64,000 nt of DNA from Polyangiaceae bacterium (GTDB taxonomy: Bacteria; Myxococcota_A; Polyangia; Polyangiales; Polyangiaceae): contig JABTUA010000003.1 of NCBI GenBank assembly GCA_015075635.1, forward strand, positions 1,860,001-1,924,000, given 5' to 3'. The position numbers were made by a program, and so were the translations under genes. Under the pieces are notes generated by a model. It did not search any database and was not told the origin of the DNA. It saw nothing but the letters and a program-made list of their open reading frames with translations. Positions 61,683 to 64,000 of this stretch are shown piece by piece (within the stretch, counting starts at the first letter, position 1; each line of letters begins with the position of its first letter).

Positions 61683-61815
61683 CACGACGTCAAACGTGTC
61701 AGCGCTTGCCGCGCCTGCCGGCTCCTCGCGCGAGTTCCGCGGCTCGGGTGCCGGCCCAGCGCTTCTGCCATCGGGCATGTGCTCTGCTCGCGCCAAGCCT
61801 GGTAGTGTCCCGCCC

Positions 61816-62796
<981 letters not shown>

Positions 62797-62917
62797 CGCA
62801 GCTGCCTCAGTTTCGGATTTCGCTCGCCGTGTTTGTCGCCGCGCCCTGCCTTCGTCGAGGTTGTTGTCGAGATGCTCTCGGGAAACGCCAGGCGAAACTT
62901 CCCACCTGACGGGGGGA

Positions 62918-63084
62918 GTGCGCCGGCCCACCCCTCCGGGTATCCCCCTCCGGGGACTTCCAAGGGTCGTCGCGAAGCGCGTTCGCCGGTGTTCTCGTGG
63001 GTCTTGGCCCGAGTGGCGGGTCGCGACACCCAAGGGTGCTTCCTTCGGTCGTCTGCTCATGCCAAGACAGCGGAAGTCGAGTCA
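62918..63084. repeat. Dispersed intergenic element D, copy 2
   Basis: A 167-bp element collinear with 26670-26836, with its first 72 bp (62918-62989) identical to that copy. It lies between cysK and the convergent outer-membrane protein gene, and again its last three bases (63082-63084) are that gene's TGA stop. The upstream stretch 62820-62917 is only loosely similar to copy 1's. Confidence 0.9.
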
Positions 63085-64000
63085 GTGCAGGAGCGCCGTG
63101 AACAGCACCTGATAGCTCATCGCCGCGTTGTCGAACGAGGCGTCGTTGCGCGTGTGCTCGGTGCTGGCGGCGACGACGCGTCCCTCCAGGCCCAGCGACC
63201 ACTGGTCGCCGATCCAGAAGTCGTAACCCCCGAAGAGCGAGCCGCCGAGGCCGGTGGAGGACTGCCCGTCGTCGTCCTGCAAGCCGACCTCCGCGGGACC
63301 GATCATCACGCCGACGTGAGCGCCCCCCTTCGGATCCGGATACCAGTCGATGAAGGGACCGATGGTCAGGATGCCGAGGGACTGATCCTCGACCGTGCCG
63401 CTCACGTTGACGCTGCGGCTCTCGACCTCCAGATCGGGCTCGCTCACGTCTTGACCCACGAAGCCGCCGCCGAGCACGAAGCCGCTGCCCAGGGTGCCGC
63501 CGAGGAGCAGCTCGAAGGCGGGACCCCAGCCCTTGTAGGTGGCCTTCACGTCGTTCGAGCCCGCACCTTCGGCGACGACGCGGCCGTAGCCCGGCCCCAT
63601 GCCCATGCGCAGGTAGAAGCCGTCGTGGTTCCGCTTCGAGGTGTCCGGCTTCTTCGGCGCCGGCGGCTGCTCGCCGGGCGGCGGGTAGGCTGATCCCGGC
63701 GGGTACGCGTAGCCCGGCTGTGGGTAGTAATAGCCGGGCGGGGGAGGGTACTGGCCCGGGGGATGGCTGCCCGGCGGATACGCGCCGGGGGGATAGCTGC
63801 CCGGCGGATAGCTGCCCGGCGGATAGCTGCCTGGCGGATACGCGCCGGGTGGGTAGCTGCCCGGCGGATACGCGCCGGGTGGGTAGCTGCCCGGCGGATA
63901 CGGCTGCCCGGGCGGCGGCTGCGCGCCCGGTGGCGGCGGAGGCGGCCCGGGTGGAGGCGGCGGGGGCTGCTCGCTCGGCGGAGGTGGAGGCGGTGGCGTT
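63082..64000 (-). CDS. Pro/Gly/Tyr-repeat outer-membrane protein, 5' end outside window
   Basis: A visible 306 residues, open to the window edge. The N-terminal part is Pro-rich and then a tandem repeat of PPGSYPPGAY-type units (about 63770-63910). The C-terminal 180 residues (from about 63640 down) are a strand-rich body with YLRMGMGPGYGRVV, FELLLGGTLGSGFVLGGGFV, LGGSLFGGYDFWIG and LGLEGRVVAAS, a beta-barrel look. The 36513 gene is of the same style. The PGY repeat may be a surface spacer. The start is not in the window. Confidence 0.75.
   Translation of the reverse strand, partial: TPPPPPPPSEQPPPPPPGPPPPPPGAQPPPGQPYPPGSYPPGAYPPGSYPPGAYPPGSYPPGSYPPGSYPPGAYPPGSHPPGQYPPPPGYYYPQPGYAYPPGSAYPPPGEQPPAPKKPDTSKRNHDGFYLRMGMGPGYGRVVAEGAGSNDVKATYKGWGPAFELLLGGTLGSGFVLGGGFVGQDVSEPDLEVESRSVNVSGTVEDQSLGILTIGPFIDWYPDPKGGAHVGVMIGPAEVGLQDDDGQSSTGLGGSLFGGYDFWIGDQWSLGLEGRVVAASTEHTRNDASFDNAAMSYQVLFTALLH

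Overview
The window is very GC-rich, densely coded DNA. Its gene content points to a myxobacterium (Myxococcota, probably a Polyangiales-like lineage). The signs are two Hanks-type Ser/Thr kinases, an MglA gliding GTPase, an ECF sigma/FecR pair, and about fifteen lipoproteins whose lipobox is followed by Gly/Ser linkers and Cys-rich or Ca-binding repeats. There is no rRNA and no intact tRNA. The one structural RNA is a complete tmRNA (ssrA, minus strand, 4607-4950) with tag ANDNAIALAA. The taxonomic placement is inference from gene style.

Layout. 1-744 is a truncated kinase. 1.4-4.6 kb looks like a small integrated element next to the 3' end of ssrA: an XRE-like regulator, a divergent excisionase with a probably leaderless promoter, a tyrosine integrase and a RhuM-family protein. 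5.1-8.9 kb holds a TSP3 lipoprotein and an overlapping-codon operon ending in mglA (four-helix membrane protein with beta-rich tail, second beta-rich protein, P-loop ATPase, TerB-like protein, MglA). 8.9-22.8 kb is rich in surface lipoproteins (an FG-GAP protein and four Cys-repeat proteins) and also holds a barrel/ECF/FecR operon, a phosphodiester glycosidase, an amidinotransferase-like enzyme and an epimerase. 23.5-42.2 kb is housekeeping and accessory metabolism: a TIGR01777 epimerase, a K+ channel, a HEAT+VWA pair, a nitrilase/Cys-mini-protein/NDH-2 operon, an SGNH hydrolase, a ketopantoate reductase-like enzyme with SCO1, purEK, an M28 peptidase and a GMC oxidoreductase with its small subunit. 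42.3-52 kb mixes toxin-antitoxin modules, a second kinase, an acyl-CoA dehydrogenase, a truncated serine hydrolase, pgpA, a CBS protein and repeat-filled islands. 52.3-64 kb carries an ABC-F ATPase, an animal-type protein-arginine deiminase lipoprotein with a HEAT partner, a PEP-synthase-like protein lacking its catalytic His, an FGE-like membrane protein, a third toxin-antitoxin pair, a cysteine synthase and a truncated Pro/Gly/Tyr-rich outer-membrane protein.

The least ordinary content is non-coding. One family is a gap-free 167-bp element with a 72-bp identical core (26.7 and 62.9 kb, with degenerate copies at 32.6 and 36.2 kb). In its two best copies its last three bases are the stop codon of a convergent gene. 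The other is a modular set of composite repeat islands (22.9-23.4, 43.0-43.6, 49.4-51.2 kb). These are built from 12-bp G-rich arrays with conserved flanks, GGGAGC hexamer arrays and an 86-bp dispersed unit. The mglA operon, the PAD/HEAT pair and the PEP-synthase-like/FGE-like pair are the best candidates for undescribed protein systems.
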